A stretch of DNA of 64,000 nt. Origin: Prorocentrum cordatum. Lineage: Eukaryota; Sar; Dinophyceae; Prorocentrales; Prorocentraceae. Location of the stretch: the NCBI GenBank assembly GCA_963575745.1, contig CAUYUJ010018317.1:131777-195776 (forward strand), given 5' to 3'. This document shows positions 11,245 to 22,024 of this stretch, in pieces. The notes under the pieces are model-generated. The model made no database searches. It was given only the letters and a program-made list of their open reading frames with translations, and was not told the origin of the DNA. Made by a program: the position numbers and the translations under genes. How positions within the stretch are numbered: the first letter of the stretch is position 1; the number at the start of each line of letters is the position of its first letter.

Positions 11245-11390
11245 TTACAATCTACTTTCAGCGCCTTCCTACTTCAAGAGTCGAGTGGTTTTCCCTCTTC
11301 CTTTCCTCTTCAGGAGGCGGGCGGAAACCCAATCCATTTCCAACGCCTTCATACTTCATGTTTCTACCTACTTCTTCTGTCCGATGGGTA
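11245..11390 (+). repeat. CGCCTTCCTACTTCATG repeat, copy 1
   Basis: Contains AACGCCTTCATACTTCATG and related motifs together with a GGCGGAAACCCAAT segment. The same order of motifs recurs at about 27165-27370, so this is a dispersed repeat. Confidence 0.5.
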
Positions 11391-11479
11391 CCCCCCGCCT
11401 CGCTTTCCACGCCGCGGTGCGCCACGCTATATCCACTCCACGGCCCCGCGGCGCGCACGCCCCGGTCTATTCCCCGAGC

Positions 11480-11575
11480 CGCCCACCCCGCGGAGCGGAG
11501 CGGCGCGGGATCCGCTCGAGGGCACAGCGTGCCGCCGGGGCCGCTGCGGCCACACGCTGTGCAAAGGTTCCCCGC
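11480..11575 (+). repeat. GC-rich hairpin repeat, copy 3
   Basis: The 5' arm is eroded, but a different stem is available: GCACAGCGTG (11522-11531) pairs with CACGCTGTGC (11553-11562). In this family the middle strand could pair with either the upstream or the downstream arm. Confidence 0.45.
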
Positions 11576-11599
11576 CGTGAAGCCCCGCCTCGGATTCGA

Positions 11600-11698
11600 T
11601 CAGGAGGGGAATAAACACACGGACGCAATTCATCGTCGATTCCCGAGAAAATATAAGAAGATATCGGGATTGGGGGGAAGACAAAAACCCAGAACAAC
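11600..11698 (+). mobile_element. 165-bp element, copy C (truncated)
   Basis: Matches the first roughly 100 bp of the 165-bp family (TCAGGAGGGGAATAAACACA, then GGGAAGACAAAAACCCAGAA) and then stops. The 3' part is missing. Confidence 0.6.
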
Positions 11699-11718
11699 AA
11701 GTGGCATGAACAGAAAAA

Positions 11719-11853
11719 CTCGGAGGTCCGCGCGGATTTCTCGGATCGGCGCCAGGGCCCCCCGGCGGCGCCTCCGGCGCCGCCCCTGGCGCGCTCCGCG
11801 CGTCAGGGAGGGGGGTCCAGCACCGATCCGAGAAATCCGCGCGGACCTCCGAG
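11719..11853. repeat. Foldback element with 31-bp perfect arms
   Basis: Positions 11719-11749 and 11823-11853 are exact reverse complements (start CTCGGAGGTCCGCGCGG). The interior itself folds as GGCGCC TCC GGCGCC, with CGCCAGGG pairing with CCCTGGCG. Perfect arms imply recent insertion, recent gene conversion or selection. Confidence 0.8.
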
Positions 11854-12287
11854 CTTTCATGTTTATGTCACTTTTTGTTCCCCTATTCATATGGCTGATT
11901 AGGGCGATCATGGACCCAGGATCGGTGCTTGTGCACGGCTACGCCGAGGCCAGGCCAGGAGGGCGTACGTTCACCGATCCTGGGCCGGGGATGGCCCTCT
12001 GGCCAGGATCGGTGTTGGTGCGTAGTCCCTGAGATCCGACGTCACCAAGACATGCAGCATCGTGGACAATCACGACCTGAGCCCCAGACCAAATATTCCG
12101 GTAGCAAATCATGGGAAGCCCCGCCTCGCCTTCGATCCTGCGGTGGCGTCGCGCCCAGAGGCTCTGCAGTCCCACGCCGAGCCGCTGCGGGCCCTGTGCG
12201 CCCAGGACCGACCGCCCCAACCGGCGGCCCGGCGCGCACCGCCGTCGCTTTCGTCGCCGCGGCGGGCGTCGATCGTACGAGGATCGC

Positions 12288-12640
12288 CTCCTCCTCCTCC
12301 TCCTCCTCCTCCTCCTTGTCATCCTCCTCCTCCTCCTCCTCCTCCTCCTCCTCCTCCTCCTCTTCCTCTTCTCCTCCTCCTCCCTCCTCCTCCTCCTCCT
12401 CCTCTTCCTCCTCCTCCTCCTTATACTCCTCCTCTTCCTCTTCTCCTTCTCCTCCTCTTCTTCCTCCTCCTCCTCTTTCTCCTCCTCATCCTCCAACTTC
12501 CTCCTACTTGTTCTCGTCCTCCTAATCCTCCTCCTCCTCCTCATCGTCCTCCTCCTCCACCTCTTCCTCCTCCCCCACCTCTTCCTCCTCCTTTTTCTCA
12601 TCCTCCTCCTCCGCCTCCTCCTCCTCCTCGCCGGTTGCGC
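12288..12640 (+). repeat. CTC/TCC microsatellite
   Basis: About 350 bp of (CTC)n with CTT and CCC interruptions. Poly-Leu, poly-Pro and poly-Ser frames are artefacts. Confidence 0.9.
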
Positions 12641-13374
12641 GAGGTAGCGTACAGTGGGGCGCGCATCAAGAAACCATATGCTTTTCGTCAGGGTATACTG
12701 GGTTTCTTTGCACCGCGCGCTGCGCGGTGACTTCCCGCAGCCGTTGAAGTATTTGCTTTGTGCAGGGTGCTCCTGATTTCCCCTCCAGTACACTTCGCGC
12801 GCGGGTTTCAGGGTTGGGTTTATTTCGAGGGTTTTTGCGGCCGCACCCGCAGTGTAGCCATATCCCTCCCGCTAGCCAACCGCCGTCTCTTGTCTCCTCC
12901 TCCGTCGCCCATTCGTTCGACCGTTAAACACGCGCGATGCACGCGCGGCTCCGCCCTCGGTGCCGCTCGCCTTCCCCCACGGCGGCCGCTTGAGTGCGCA
13001 GGCGCACACCAGCGGCTAGAGACTGACCTTGGCCCCTCATGGCGACGCTCGCTCCTCCCCAGACTTCTGCTTCCCTGTGGTGGTGCAATCCCCCAGAGTT
13101 GATGACAATCCATCAGGGTCAACGGACGTGCACCATGCTGGGATCGGCATCACATTCCCGTCGACGCGAGGCCGAGGGAGTGCTTAAAAGATTCTTGAAA
13201 TATGGACGGGTGGGATTATGCTAAGGGGGGGTGATCTATCTCGAGCCCCGTGTCCAGCCATCCGTGTTCGCAGCGCAGACGCCCTGCACTGGCCCTGGCC
13301 CTCGCGATCGCTGACCAGTTTCCTCCAGGTCAGTCCGCCGATTGAAGTTGGCGCGCGTGCTTACCCGAGTCCTC
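12641..13374. other. Unique sequence, no gene seen
   Basis: No domain or RNA gene is recognised. Confidence 0.4.
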
Positions 13375-13375
13375 T

Positions 13376-13606
13376 TCCTCCTCTTCCTCCTCCTCTTCCT
13401 CTTCGTCCTCTTCCTTTCCTTTCCTCCACGTACTCCTCTGCGCCCGAGGCAGACACGGAGACCACTGGTCCGCAGCAGCAGAAGACGTCCTGGCCTCCGT
13501 GGCCATTCCGTGAGGTCTTGGTGGAGCAGCGCCCCTCCTCCTCCTCCTCCTCCTCCTCCTCCTCCTCCTCCTCCTCCTCCTCCTCCTCCTCCTCCTCCTC
13601 CTCCTC
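13376..13606 (+). repeat. CTC microsatellites
   Basis: Short CTCTTC-rich tract (13376-13435) and a pure (CTC)n tract (13533-13606), separated by unique sequence. Confidence 0.9.
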
Positions 13607-13784
13607 GTTCAGTGAGCACCTGTAAGTGCCCGCGGCAGCAGCAAGAGCCCGGCCACCTTTGCCATTCAGCGAACTCTTGGTGGAGCAACACCCCTCGGTC
13701 AGTGAGCACTTGTAGATGTTGCTGTTTGTTCCGCGAATGCGTCGGCTTTGCCTCGGGCTTCTGATTCCTTACGAGGCGTTGCCC

Positions 13785-14130
13785 GGGCTCGTTGGTCTTG
13801 ATTTTTTGGTTCCTTGCTTTCGGTCTCGTGGTTCCTTGGCCTTGTTTCGTTGGTTCCTTGGTCTTGGTTCCTTAGTCTTTGGGTATTGGTTCTTTGGTCC
13901 GTTGCTCCTTGATGTTGGTTATTGGTATTGGGTTCTTGGTTCGTTGGTATAGGTTCCTTGGTTCCTTGATATCGTTTCCGTGGCTTCTTGTTCTTGGCTC
14001 CTTGGTCTTGACTTTGGTTCCTTGGTTCGTGAGTTTGAGTGTCTTGATCCTTTGGTATTGGTTCCTTGGTATCTTGGTCTTGGGTCAACGGTTTCTTTGT
14101 CTTTGCTCCTTGGTTCCTTGATGCTCTACG
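13785..14130 (+). repeat. GGTTCCTTGGTCTTGG minisatellite
   Basis: Irregular tandem arrays of GGTTCCTTGG and TCTTGGTTCCTTGG. The reverse frame reads as Asn/Gln/Lys/Pro repeats, which I regard as non-coding. Confidence 0.8.
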
Positions 14131-14846
14131 CACTTAAATACATGCACGCTTACTTGATTACGTGCTTGCTTGCTTGCTTCTTGCGTATTCGCGCACGTGA
14201 TACGTGAGGGCTTCGCCCCATGCCGCCGGCCCCCTCTCTCGGAGAATGGGGTATGCAAGAGCTATGTTGTGAGGCCTGGGCGCCGTCGTAAATCAGCGTC
14301 GGAACTCCGAACGGGGGCCACTTGCGACTTGTGGGATCCAAGACCTGGATAGCAGGGCGCCCGAAGGGCGTCGAAAGGCGTGGCGCAGAATTCTGGATGG
14401 ACCTTGAGAGAGCTTCCGAAGGACCTTCTGGAGAGCTTCCAGGCACACGTATTGGAAAAAGCTTAAAAAAAGGCTTGCCGGAACACGCTGCAGGCTCAAG
14501 CGAGTCGCGCCGGGGATTTTGGACCGCCGCCAGAACGACCTCTGGGGCTACCCTGCGACTCTGGCTTCTGAATCTGAAACCCTAGTCAACCCATCAGAGT
14601 GCATTCGGCCTACATTTTCCCCAGGAGCCAGCTGGGCAGATTCCCAATCCTCGTTCACGGGCGCACAGTAGTCACTCGTCACCTTTTTCCAGCGGCTGCT
14701 TCCACTGGACAGGCTGAGCGGCCACCCTTGGCGGCGCGGCAGCGTTGTCGGCATCGAACGTCGGCGCGGAGGATTACGAACATACAAGCGTCAACGCGAT
14801 ATGAGTAGCGCGCCGAATCGTCGTCTCATCACAGCTCCAGGTTTAG
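14131..14846. other. Unique sequence, no gene seen
   Basis: No recognisable coding or RNA feature. Confidence 0.4.
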
Positions 14847-15240
14847 GTGATCTTGGGGCACGGCTACGCGAGCATCAGCCTCACGGGCGCCAGCGTCACG
14901 TTTGTGGAGCAGGACGGCGAGTTGGCAGCCAGCGCTCAGCTGCCGTTGATTATCGCTGGCGCGTGGAACATCGATGCTGAGACTTCGAGGGCGTCAGGCT
15001 GGCCTGCCCATCTTGGAGCCACGATTGCCGGGCCGGTTGGCCGCCCTGCCGCGACAGATGTCGTGACATGTTTGCAATGAGTGGCTGCCTTGGTTTTTTC
15101 GTCCGCGCGCGCCAGTCGCGGCAAGACGCCCGCCGGCCCGTGCCAGGCGGTCGAACTGCCGTCGCGAGGCCCGGCCGACCAAGCCGAGGCGCGGAAGCGC
15201 ATCGTGACTAGCGCGCTCGCCATTTCCCAGTCAGCAGCCC
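14847..15240 (+). pseudogene. Possible endonuclease/exonuclease/phosphatase relic
   Basis: One frame reads SLTGASVTFVEQDGELAAS, LPLIIAGAWNIDAET and SGWPAHLGATI. The order resembles retroelement-type EEP endonucleases, where GDFN or GDWN would stand in place of GAWN. An in-frame TGA at 15078-15080 interrupts it, and the same frame then continues as ALVFSSARAS. Loss of the Asp in the metal-binding GDxN motif plus the stop argue for a dead copy. The match is by motif order only and could be wrong. Confidence 0.35.
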
Positions 15241-15375
15241 CAGCATTTGGAGGGCATCCGGAGGCGCGAACTCCCGCCCCCCCCTTCTCGCCCCTCAAGA
15301 TGCTTGCCCGCCAGGAGCGGGCTGCGAGCGCGCTCGCGGCGCTCGGGGTCGAGCTCAGCCCGACGCAGGCCGAGA

Positions 15376-15378
15376 GGA

Positions 15379-15415
<37 letters not shown>

Positions 15416-15510
15416 CCGCCGCCGTCGCCGTCGCCGTCGCCATCGCCGTCGCCGTCGCCGCCGCCGGGGCCCCAGAGATCTCCACAGACTTTCAGGGGTC
15501 GTCGTCGTCG
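15376..15510 (+). repeat. GTC/GCC triplet tracts
   Basis: (GTC)n passing into (GCC)n and (GTCGCC)n, then a second short (GTC)n. Confidence 0.85.
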
Positions 15511-15640
15511 TCGTCGATCGAGGGTTTTGGATGAAGATTCGCGTCTACTGTTGAAAGTTCTTCGCTCGTTTCGGGGGGGGCTCCAGGAAGCTTCTCGCCG
15601 CCACGACCGAATTCAAGACGCCTCGCGTAACGCCACCAGT

Positions 15641-16862
15641 CCATCCAGAAACGATGCCCAGACGAGTTGCCCTGATCAGGGATGTGGAGGAGACTGCAGT
15701 GACATAAATTGTTGGGTAAGACTTCGTAGCCCAAAAGGGCGAGGAAGGAGGAGGAACAGGCGGATGAGGAAGAGGAGGAAGTGAAGGAGGAGGAGGAGGA
15801 GGAGGAGGGCGAGCAGAAAGGCAGAGGCCTCTTGGATGCCTCTCGGAGTCTCTCCGGAATTCTTTTCTTGCAGTCCTCTTGGGGCGTCTTGGGGGTCTCT
15901 TGGCAGTCCTGGGGGCCTCTTGGGCCAAAGTGGGTGCCTCTTGGGGGGCCTTTTAGAGCCTCTTGGGAGTTTCTTGAGAGCCTCTTGGGGGCATCTTGGG
16001 GGCATCCTTGGGGCCTCTTGGGGCCTCCGGGGAACCTCTGTCTTGGGACACCCTTGGGAGCCTCGAGGGCCATCTTGGGAGAGATCGATCAAAGGAGGGG
16101 GGCTCCTTACTCGGGATACGGCCAACACCTTCATATAATACATTATGTTGGCCTTCTCGCCGAGGGCTCTTGGGGCGCCTGGGGTGCCTCTCGGTGGCCT
16201 CGTCGGGCCGCTTGGAGGTTTCTTGGGAGCCTCTTGTGAGACTGTTGGAGGCCTACTGGGGGCCTCTTGGGGCCTCCTGGGCACCGATTGAGGCCCTCTT
16301 GTGGCACCCTTGTTAGCCGCGGGGGCCGTCTTGGGGCCATCTTGTTGGAGGAGATCGATCAAAGGAGGGGGCCTCCTTAATCAGGGTCTGCCCCAACCCA
16401 GGAGGCCGTCTTGTGGCCAAAACCTTAGCAACATCAGTGATTTTAACATTCTCGCCGAGGCCTCTTGCGGCGTCTTGGGTGCCTCTGGGGGGGCCTCTGG
16501 GGGCCTCTCGGGGGTCTCTTGGGGGCCTCTTGGGGCGTCCTGGGCACCCCTGGGGCCATCTTGGGGCACCCTTGGAAGATTCGGGGGCCATCTTGGGATC
16601 AGATTGGAGTAGATCGATCAAAGGAGGGGAACTCCCCAAGTAGGGCCCCCCCCCAAGGAGACCCGTATGTTGCCAACATCTCAGTAGCATCAATGAGTTG
16701 GGCTTCCTCGCCGAGGCCATCCTGGACGCCCCAGCGTCCCGCGAGACGTCCCGTCCAGGGTCCAGAGAGAGGGGGCACGGGGAGGCCCCAACATCGAAGA
16801 AGGACGGGGGGCTCCAAGGGGACGCGCTCCCAGACCACTCGCGCCCTGAAGGGCTGGTGGGA
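15641..16862 (+). repeat. GCCTC-type repeat, copy 2 (expanded)
   Basis: The copy starts CCATCCAGAAACGATGCCCA and ends GGGCTGGTGGGA. A GGA/AGG tract lies at about 15735-15812. Internally a 262-268-bp subunit beginning GATCGATCAAAGGAGGGG is repeated at 16083, 16351 and 16613, so this copy grew by internal tandem duplication. Confidence 0.75.
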
Positions 16863-17497
16863 CCGCACTTCAGAGCTCCGACAAGAGGGCAAGCACCTGG
16901 CGATTCCAGGGATCTCGCGCGCACCAGGTTGTTGACTCCTCTTCGGGACCGCCTCCGGGCCCCGGGGCCATCCGAGGGGCGGCCCCCGTGGAATGGACTG
17001 GGGTGTAAGATCTGGCCGGCGGGGGGCCCTGGAGGGCAGGGCGGCAGACGCAGCGCTCGGGGTCGACCCCAGCCCGCCGCAGGCCGAGAGGGGGTCGTCG
17101 CGGTCGCGGTCGTGGTCGCGGTCGCGGTCGCGGTCTGAGGCTTCTCGCCCGAGGGACGGCGGGCGAGGGCCCGACGGGAGGGGCAGGAGGCGGAGATTGT
17201 GGCAGCGGCAGGGTCCGAGGGGAGGGGCGCGAGCGGACTGGAAGGAGGAAAGGGGGAGGTGGGGGAGGAGGAGGAGGAGGCGGAGGAGGAGGAGGAGGAG
17301 GAGGAGGAGGAGGAGGAGGAGGAGACGTAGCCACGGTTTGCCCAGAGACCCGTGGCAGCGTGCCAGCCTTGGGGGGGGCCAGCCTCGATTGAAACCTCCG
17401 TTGTTCCCATACACCTTACATCGGTTCTCACCTATACTCTTACACTCTGTACACTCCGTTTCGACTACATCCTGTTCCTCCCCCCAGATAGCCATGA
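16863..17497 (+). other. GC-rich spacer with GGTCGC and GGA tracts
   Basis: Holds a (GCGGTC)n tract (17085-17140) and a (GGA)n tract (about 17263-17324). The end (about 17395-17490) is pyrimidine-rich and closes with CCCCCCAG, which could be a splice acceptor for the fragment that follows. Confidence 0.5.
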
Positions 17498-17698
17498 TAT
17501 ATACGTCGACCAACCCAGCCTGTCGTCGGCGCGAACGAGAATGTCGAGCTGCTGCGAGGGTACTACTGCGAGTCGCACCCGCGCGACCTCTACTTGGCCA
17601 ACAGGCTCAGCACCATCTCCGCGCTGCATAAGAGTTCTTCCAGGCGCACCACAGTGCACAGCAACCACCGCGACTCCCACATGAAGCTCCCGCAATAG
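17498..17698 (+). other. Candidate coding fragment upstream of element insertion
   Basis: One frame reads ENVELLRGYYCESHPRDLYL, ANRLSTISALHK and DSHMKLPQ and ends in TAG (17696-17698), 18 bp before the 122-bp element. The residue mix is unlike nearby repeat-derived frames. No family is recognised. It may belong with the coding-like pieces at 17843-17984 and 18150-19400. Confidence 0.3.
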
Positions 17699-17716
17699 TG
17701 GCATCATGGGACTTGG

Positions 17717-17837
17717 CATCGCTCGGACGTGTGCATTTTTCCTTCGACGAGGACCATCGAGGAGCATCCTTGATCACTTGGCGAAAGAACCCCGCACGAA
17801 ACCGAAAAAAACACAGGGAATGGACGTCCGAGCGATG
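17717..17837 (+). mobile_element. 122-bp inverted-repeat element, copy 2
   Basis: Same terminal CATCGCTCGGACGT and ACGTCCGAGCGATG as copy 1, 121 bp. It separates two coding-like stretches, consistent with insertion into a formerly coding locus. Confidence 0.75.
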
Positions 17838-17842
17838 GCCAG

Positions 17843-17984
17843 GGGGAGCAACCGCGAGCGTATCACCGGCGACTACGCCACCATGGAAGAGCACCTCGAG
17901 CCGCACGCCCAGCAGAGGACCCACACCACGCGCTGCACTGCCGGCGCGTGGAGCAGGCCTCGGTCACTGCAGGAGCAACAAGTG
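17843..17984 (+). other. Candidate coding fragment between two elements
   Basis: The frame reads SNRERITGDYATMEEHLEPH and then QQRTHTTRC before the 165-bp element begins. No family is recognised. Confidence 0.25.
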
Positions 17985-18149
17985 TCAGGAGGGGAACAAA
18001 AACACACAGACACAATTAATCGTCGATCCCCCGGAAGATATGGGGAAATATGGGAAGTGGTGGGGAAGACAAAAACCCAGAAAATATTGGAAAATATTGG
18101 GAATCCTTTTCTTTGTGTGTATTTGTTTGTGTGTCCTTGGGCCCCTTCA
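17985..18149 (+). mobile_element. 165-bp short element, copy B
   Basis: Exactly 165 bp, from TCAGGAGGGG to GGGCCCCTTCA, flanked by perfect AAGTG repeats (17980-17984 and 18150-18154). This gives a clean 5-bp target-site duplication. Confidence 0.8.
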
Positions 18150-19400
18150 AAGTGGGTGGAGCAGTGGACCAAAGACCACCCCGACACCTACTGGAACGAA
18201 GGCTCCAACGGCAAGGGCTACACAGGCAATGGCAAGGGAAGCTTCCCCAAGCTCTGCGATGGCGACATCGAGGGCGACAGCCGCAACCAGAAAGGAAAGA
18301 GCAACGACAACAAGGGCAAGGGCAAGCACAAGTCACAAGTCCCAACCCGAGGCAGAGAACACGTCCAAACAGAAACAGAAGGACACCGCCTAGGACTACA
18401 ATGACCACATCACGATCATCATCAACAACGTCATGCCGATGCACAAGGCCTACGCCATCCGCAGGCATGACTGGGAGTCACCATCAAACGCCCCAAGCAG
18501 AGAGATGGCTGGAAACGATCAACATCATGTGCCACAGGCACATAGCAACAGCCATGATGAAGAGCAGCGCTGCGGGACTACCCACTACGAACCATGTGGC
18601 GCATATTGCATCCACCGAAGCCATGATCCTCAGCAGCACGCCTCCAGCTCAACAGGCCATGGGAAATAGACAACACAAAGCGGACCATGGAGGATTATGA
18701 CAAGCACACCAAGGCACACCGGAACGACAGCGTGAGGTACATCACCAAGCTTGACGCCAAGATGAACATGCCCAACAACAGATTCACTTGGACATCAACA
18801 CAGCCAGGGGCGACGTCTACAGCGACGCAGGGCCTGCTGATGACGAGACACACGAACCACAGGGAGATGGACCACACAGAAGGGCGCCCACACCTGCTCC
18901 GAGAAGGCAATCTAGGCCCAGGGAGACGACGGAGGGGCAGGACATCGGCCGACGATTGAAAACCCGAAAGGAGGACAACCAAGGGATGGCGCAGGACATC
19001 AAATAGAGCAAGAGGGATGCCAAGAGAGAGGTCCACGACCTCCAGCAGCACGCACTTACTGAAGAAGAGAGCGCACATGATCAAAAACAAAGACAACACA
19101 GAGAAGCAGCCCAAGCCTGGCACTACCAGAACGAGCTGAATAATGCGGTCGGCAACGCCGACATTACGAAAGAAAGGTTGGCCGACCACCATGAGCTCCT
19201 ACAAGCCAGAAACACTGCAGGTCTGCACGGGACGGAGTAGGAGCTCCAGGCGGCGAGGCACGCCGCAACAGATACTCCAGAACGTCGCGATCACGCCAAG
19301 ATGGTTGCATCAAAAAGCGAGCGCAGGACTGTGCAGCAAAAGCTTACTGAGAGCAACAACGACCGCGAGAACATGCCGCAGAAGCAGAAAAAGGTTGCCA
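18150..19400 (+). pseudogene. Decayed nucleic-acid-binding coiled-coil protein, possibly LINE ORF1
   Basis: Pieces in successive frames look protein-like. The first is Gly/Lys-rich (WVEQWTKDHPDTYWNEG, then GKSNDNKGKGKHKSQ). Another gives MEDYDKHTKAHRNDSVRYI. A later frame is heptad-like and charged (KRDAKREVHDLQQHALTEEE, then NADITKERLADHHELLQ). In-frame stops occur at about 19004, 19238 and 19403, and frames change repeatedly. A basic Gly/Lys-rich segment followed by a coiled coil suits ORF1-type proteins of non-LTR elements, but I cannot name the family. A host gene relic is the alternative. Confidence 0.4.
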
Positions 19401-19439
19401 CGTAGAGGCATACCGCTTTCCACAGGACCAACGAGGCGG

Positions 19440-19490
19440 AGCAATGTATATATATATATATATATAGATATATGTGTATACATACATACC
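19440..19490 (+). repeat. TA microsatellite
   Basis: (TA)n followed by TATGTGTATACATACATA. Confidence 0.9.
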
Positions 19491-19663
19491 GCCACGAACG
19501 AGGCGCGGGGACTCGATGGCCTAAACGAGCAGGCTCAACTCCGCGACGACTTGGGAGAGGCTGAGGCGTCCACGCCGACACGCCCACGCCGAGGTGCACG
19601 ACAAGACAGGGGCAGACGCAGGCACTTGCTGGCAGCGTGCGGGAGAAGTACCAACAGACCTGG

Positions 19664-19784
19664 CGTCGCTCGGACGTGTGCATTTTTTCTCGGCGAGGAC
19701 CATCCAGGACCATCCTGGACCATCGAGCAAAAAAAAACGCGCACGAAACCGAACAATGCACGGGAAATGGACGTCCGAGCGATG
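19664..19784 (+). mobile_element. 122-bp inverted-repeat element, copy 3
   Basis: Ends CGTCGCTCGGACGT and ACGTCCGAGCGATG; one base of the left arm has changed. 121 bp, same orientation as the other copies. It lies about 65 bp upstream of a hairpin-repeat copy, as copy 1 lies upstream of another. Confidence 0.75.
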
Positions 19785-19849
19785 GCGAGATAGAGGGCCA
19801 CCAGACCTTGACCACCTCCTGGTCCTGAGGCGCCCACGCCCCGGGCCTT

Positions 19850-19960
19850 CTTTGCGAGCCTCCCGCCCCGCGGAGCGCAGCGATACGCTGCTGTCCGCTC
19901 TCAAGACGCAGCCCGTCGCCGAGAGGCCGCCGCGGCGACGCGCTGTGCAGAAGTTCCCGG
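19850..19960 (+). repeat. GC-rich hairpin repeat, copy 4 (eroded)
   Basis: Retains GCCTCCCGCCCCGCGGAGCG, GATACGCTG and the trailing GCTGTGCAGAAGTTCCCG, but the main stem no longer pairs well. Confidence 0.45.
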
Positions 19961-20199
19961 CCGCATCTGCCGACACCTCCGCTGGACTGCTTTTCCCGGA
20001 AATGGCTAGGGCCCAGGGTTTTGTTTAGGCGGCGTGGTAAGTTTGCCCTTGGTCCTCACCTTCCGCAGGGCCGGCGAGCTCTTCTTCCATGGTTAGCGGG
20101 GTCGCGATGGGCCAGCGGGTTCATTTCGAGGGTATCTCAGGCGAAACGTTGGTTGTGTTTGATGTGGTGCGGATGCCTCAAGCGAAGCGTGCCGTATTT

Positions 20200-21720
20200 G
20201 GGATGGCCACACGCAGCACAGTTCGACACAGCACGACGCAACACAGTTCAGCACAGCACGGATCAATCGCAATTTGCGCCAGGATCGAGGCTTTGGGGGG
20301 CGCACATCCCAGGTCACGTACGAGGGTCTTGGCCCTCGGAGTGCGGCTCCTGCGGCAGGAGACGCCGAGTGGTTTCAGAAGGGCGGGACGTGTCTAGCTC
20401 GTCCCAGTCTCGCTCTGTCTTGCGTCGAGTCAGTTTGGGCCGGCTCGGTTCTCGTCTCGGTTTCTGTTGTTTCGGTTCGTTCTGTCTCAGTTTGTCGCGT
20501 CTGGGCTTGCCACGCTTCGGTGCGTCCCCTGTCGGTGCGTCTCGCCTCGGCTCGGGTTCGCCTCCTCTTGCTTCGCCCCGTTCTGGAGCTGACCCGGATC
20601 TTGAGCTCGAGTCGGTTGAGCGCCCCACACGTTTCGATTGCAACCAGCTCCAGGCGAGCTATGCGTTCAGGCAGCTCGAGCTCAAGATCCAGATCTGTTT
20701 CGTCCGGATTCAGATGCCAAGGATGACCCGCACCGCACCGGATCACACCACAGGTCCACACAGCACGGCGCAGCACGGTTCAGCACAGCGCGGACGAATC
20801 GCACTTTGCGCCGGGATCGCTGCCCTCGGGGGCGCACGGTGCACTGTAACATTCGGGGGTGGACAGAACCCTTCACATTGACACGTCGATTAGTGAATTG
20901 TCCGTTTTCGGCTTTTTGTGAGGGCGCCGTGGCCGTTATGTTATCCAGGCTTGCGCCCGCCAGGTTTGGGCCCGAGGTCGTTTTCGCTAAACCACGTTTT
21001 ACTAAAGGGAGGTCTGCCCATCCCCGAGATATACGAGGGTCTCGGCTGCAGGAGCGCGGCCCCTCCGGCAGGAGACGCCATATGGTTTCCGAAACGGTGG
21101 GCCCAAGCGTGCTCGGTGCGTGCCGGTCTCGGTGCGTCCGCACGGGCTGCCCCCGAGGCCAGCGCCCGCGGCGCCGAGGCTCTGAAGCGGGCGGCCGACG
21201 GAGGAGGATGAGGAGGAGGAGGAGGAGGAGGAGCAGGAGGAGGAGGAGGAGGAGGAGGGAGAAAGGAGGAGGAGGAGGGAGAAAGGAGGAGGAGGAGGAG
21301 GAGGAGGGAGGGAGGAGGAGGGAGGAGGGAGGAGGGAGGAGAAGGGTCGGCCCTCGTCTCGGTTCGAATTGATGTGGTTCGTCTTGGTTCAGCTCGTCAC
21401 GCCTCGGTTCGTCGCGTTTCGGTGCGTCCCCAATCGGTGCGTCTCGCCTCGGCTCGGGTTCGCCTGCTCTTGCTTCGCCCCGCTTCGGAAGTGACTCGGA
21501 CACTGAGTTCGAGCTTATTCTTGAGCGCCCCACACGTTTCGGTTGCAACCAGCTCCAGGCGAGCTATGCGTTCATGCAACCCGAGCTTGAGATCCATGTC
21601 AGTTCGGTCAGGATTATGATGGCAAGGACGATTCGGTCCACAACGCAATACATCACAGTTTAATTTAACGCGGCATAATACATTGCAATTCGGCACGACA
21701 CAGCGCAGCACAGCCCCATG
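20200..21720 (+). repeat. Duplicated block of about 0.9 kb with a GGA array
   Basis: Segments recur in the same order: TACGAGGGTCTTGG and GGCAGGAGACGCC (20319 and 21030 regions), then CGCCCCACACGTTTCG (20621 and 21526) followed by GCAACCAGCTCCAGGCGAGC. The arms differ in length because a (GGA)n array (about 21205-21345) lies in the second. CGGTTCGTCTCGG-like motifs are abundant. Open frames exist, but no protein family is recognised. Confidence 0.6.
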
Positions 21721-22024
21721 GCACGTACATCACCATCGATGTTGGTCAGGATTGCAAGCGCCTGTCACCCAGCCAGGTGTCTTGAGAACGCGCCCATCAT
21801 GTCTATGTTCATTTCCGGTCTCGTGGGCCAATCCTGGTTTCAAAATTTCATCTGTTTGATGTAAACGTGGCACGATGTCGCGACCGCGAACGCATGGTGG
21901 AAGAAGGAAGGAGAAGAAAAAGCAGCAGAAGAAGAGGAAGCGTACAGAGGGGCCAAATACGGGTTTTGAAATGGTCGCCATGTTGTTGATTCTTGACGTC
22001 TTCAAGGCATTTCAACTAGACCTC
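21721..22024. other. Unique sequence, no gene seen
   Basis: A Lys/Arg-rich frame near 21880-21960 reflects a GAAGAAG run. Confidence 0.4.

Noticed and set aside
14498-14506. GGCTCAAG-type word as another spliced-leader relic
   Set aside because: Only the last eight or nine bases match and no further leader sequence precedes them; that length is expected by chance.
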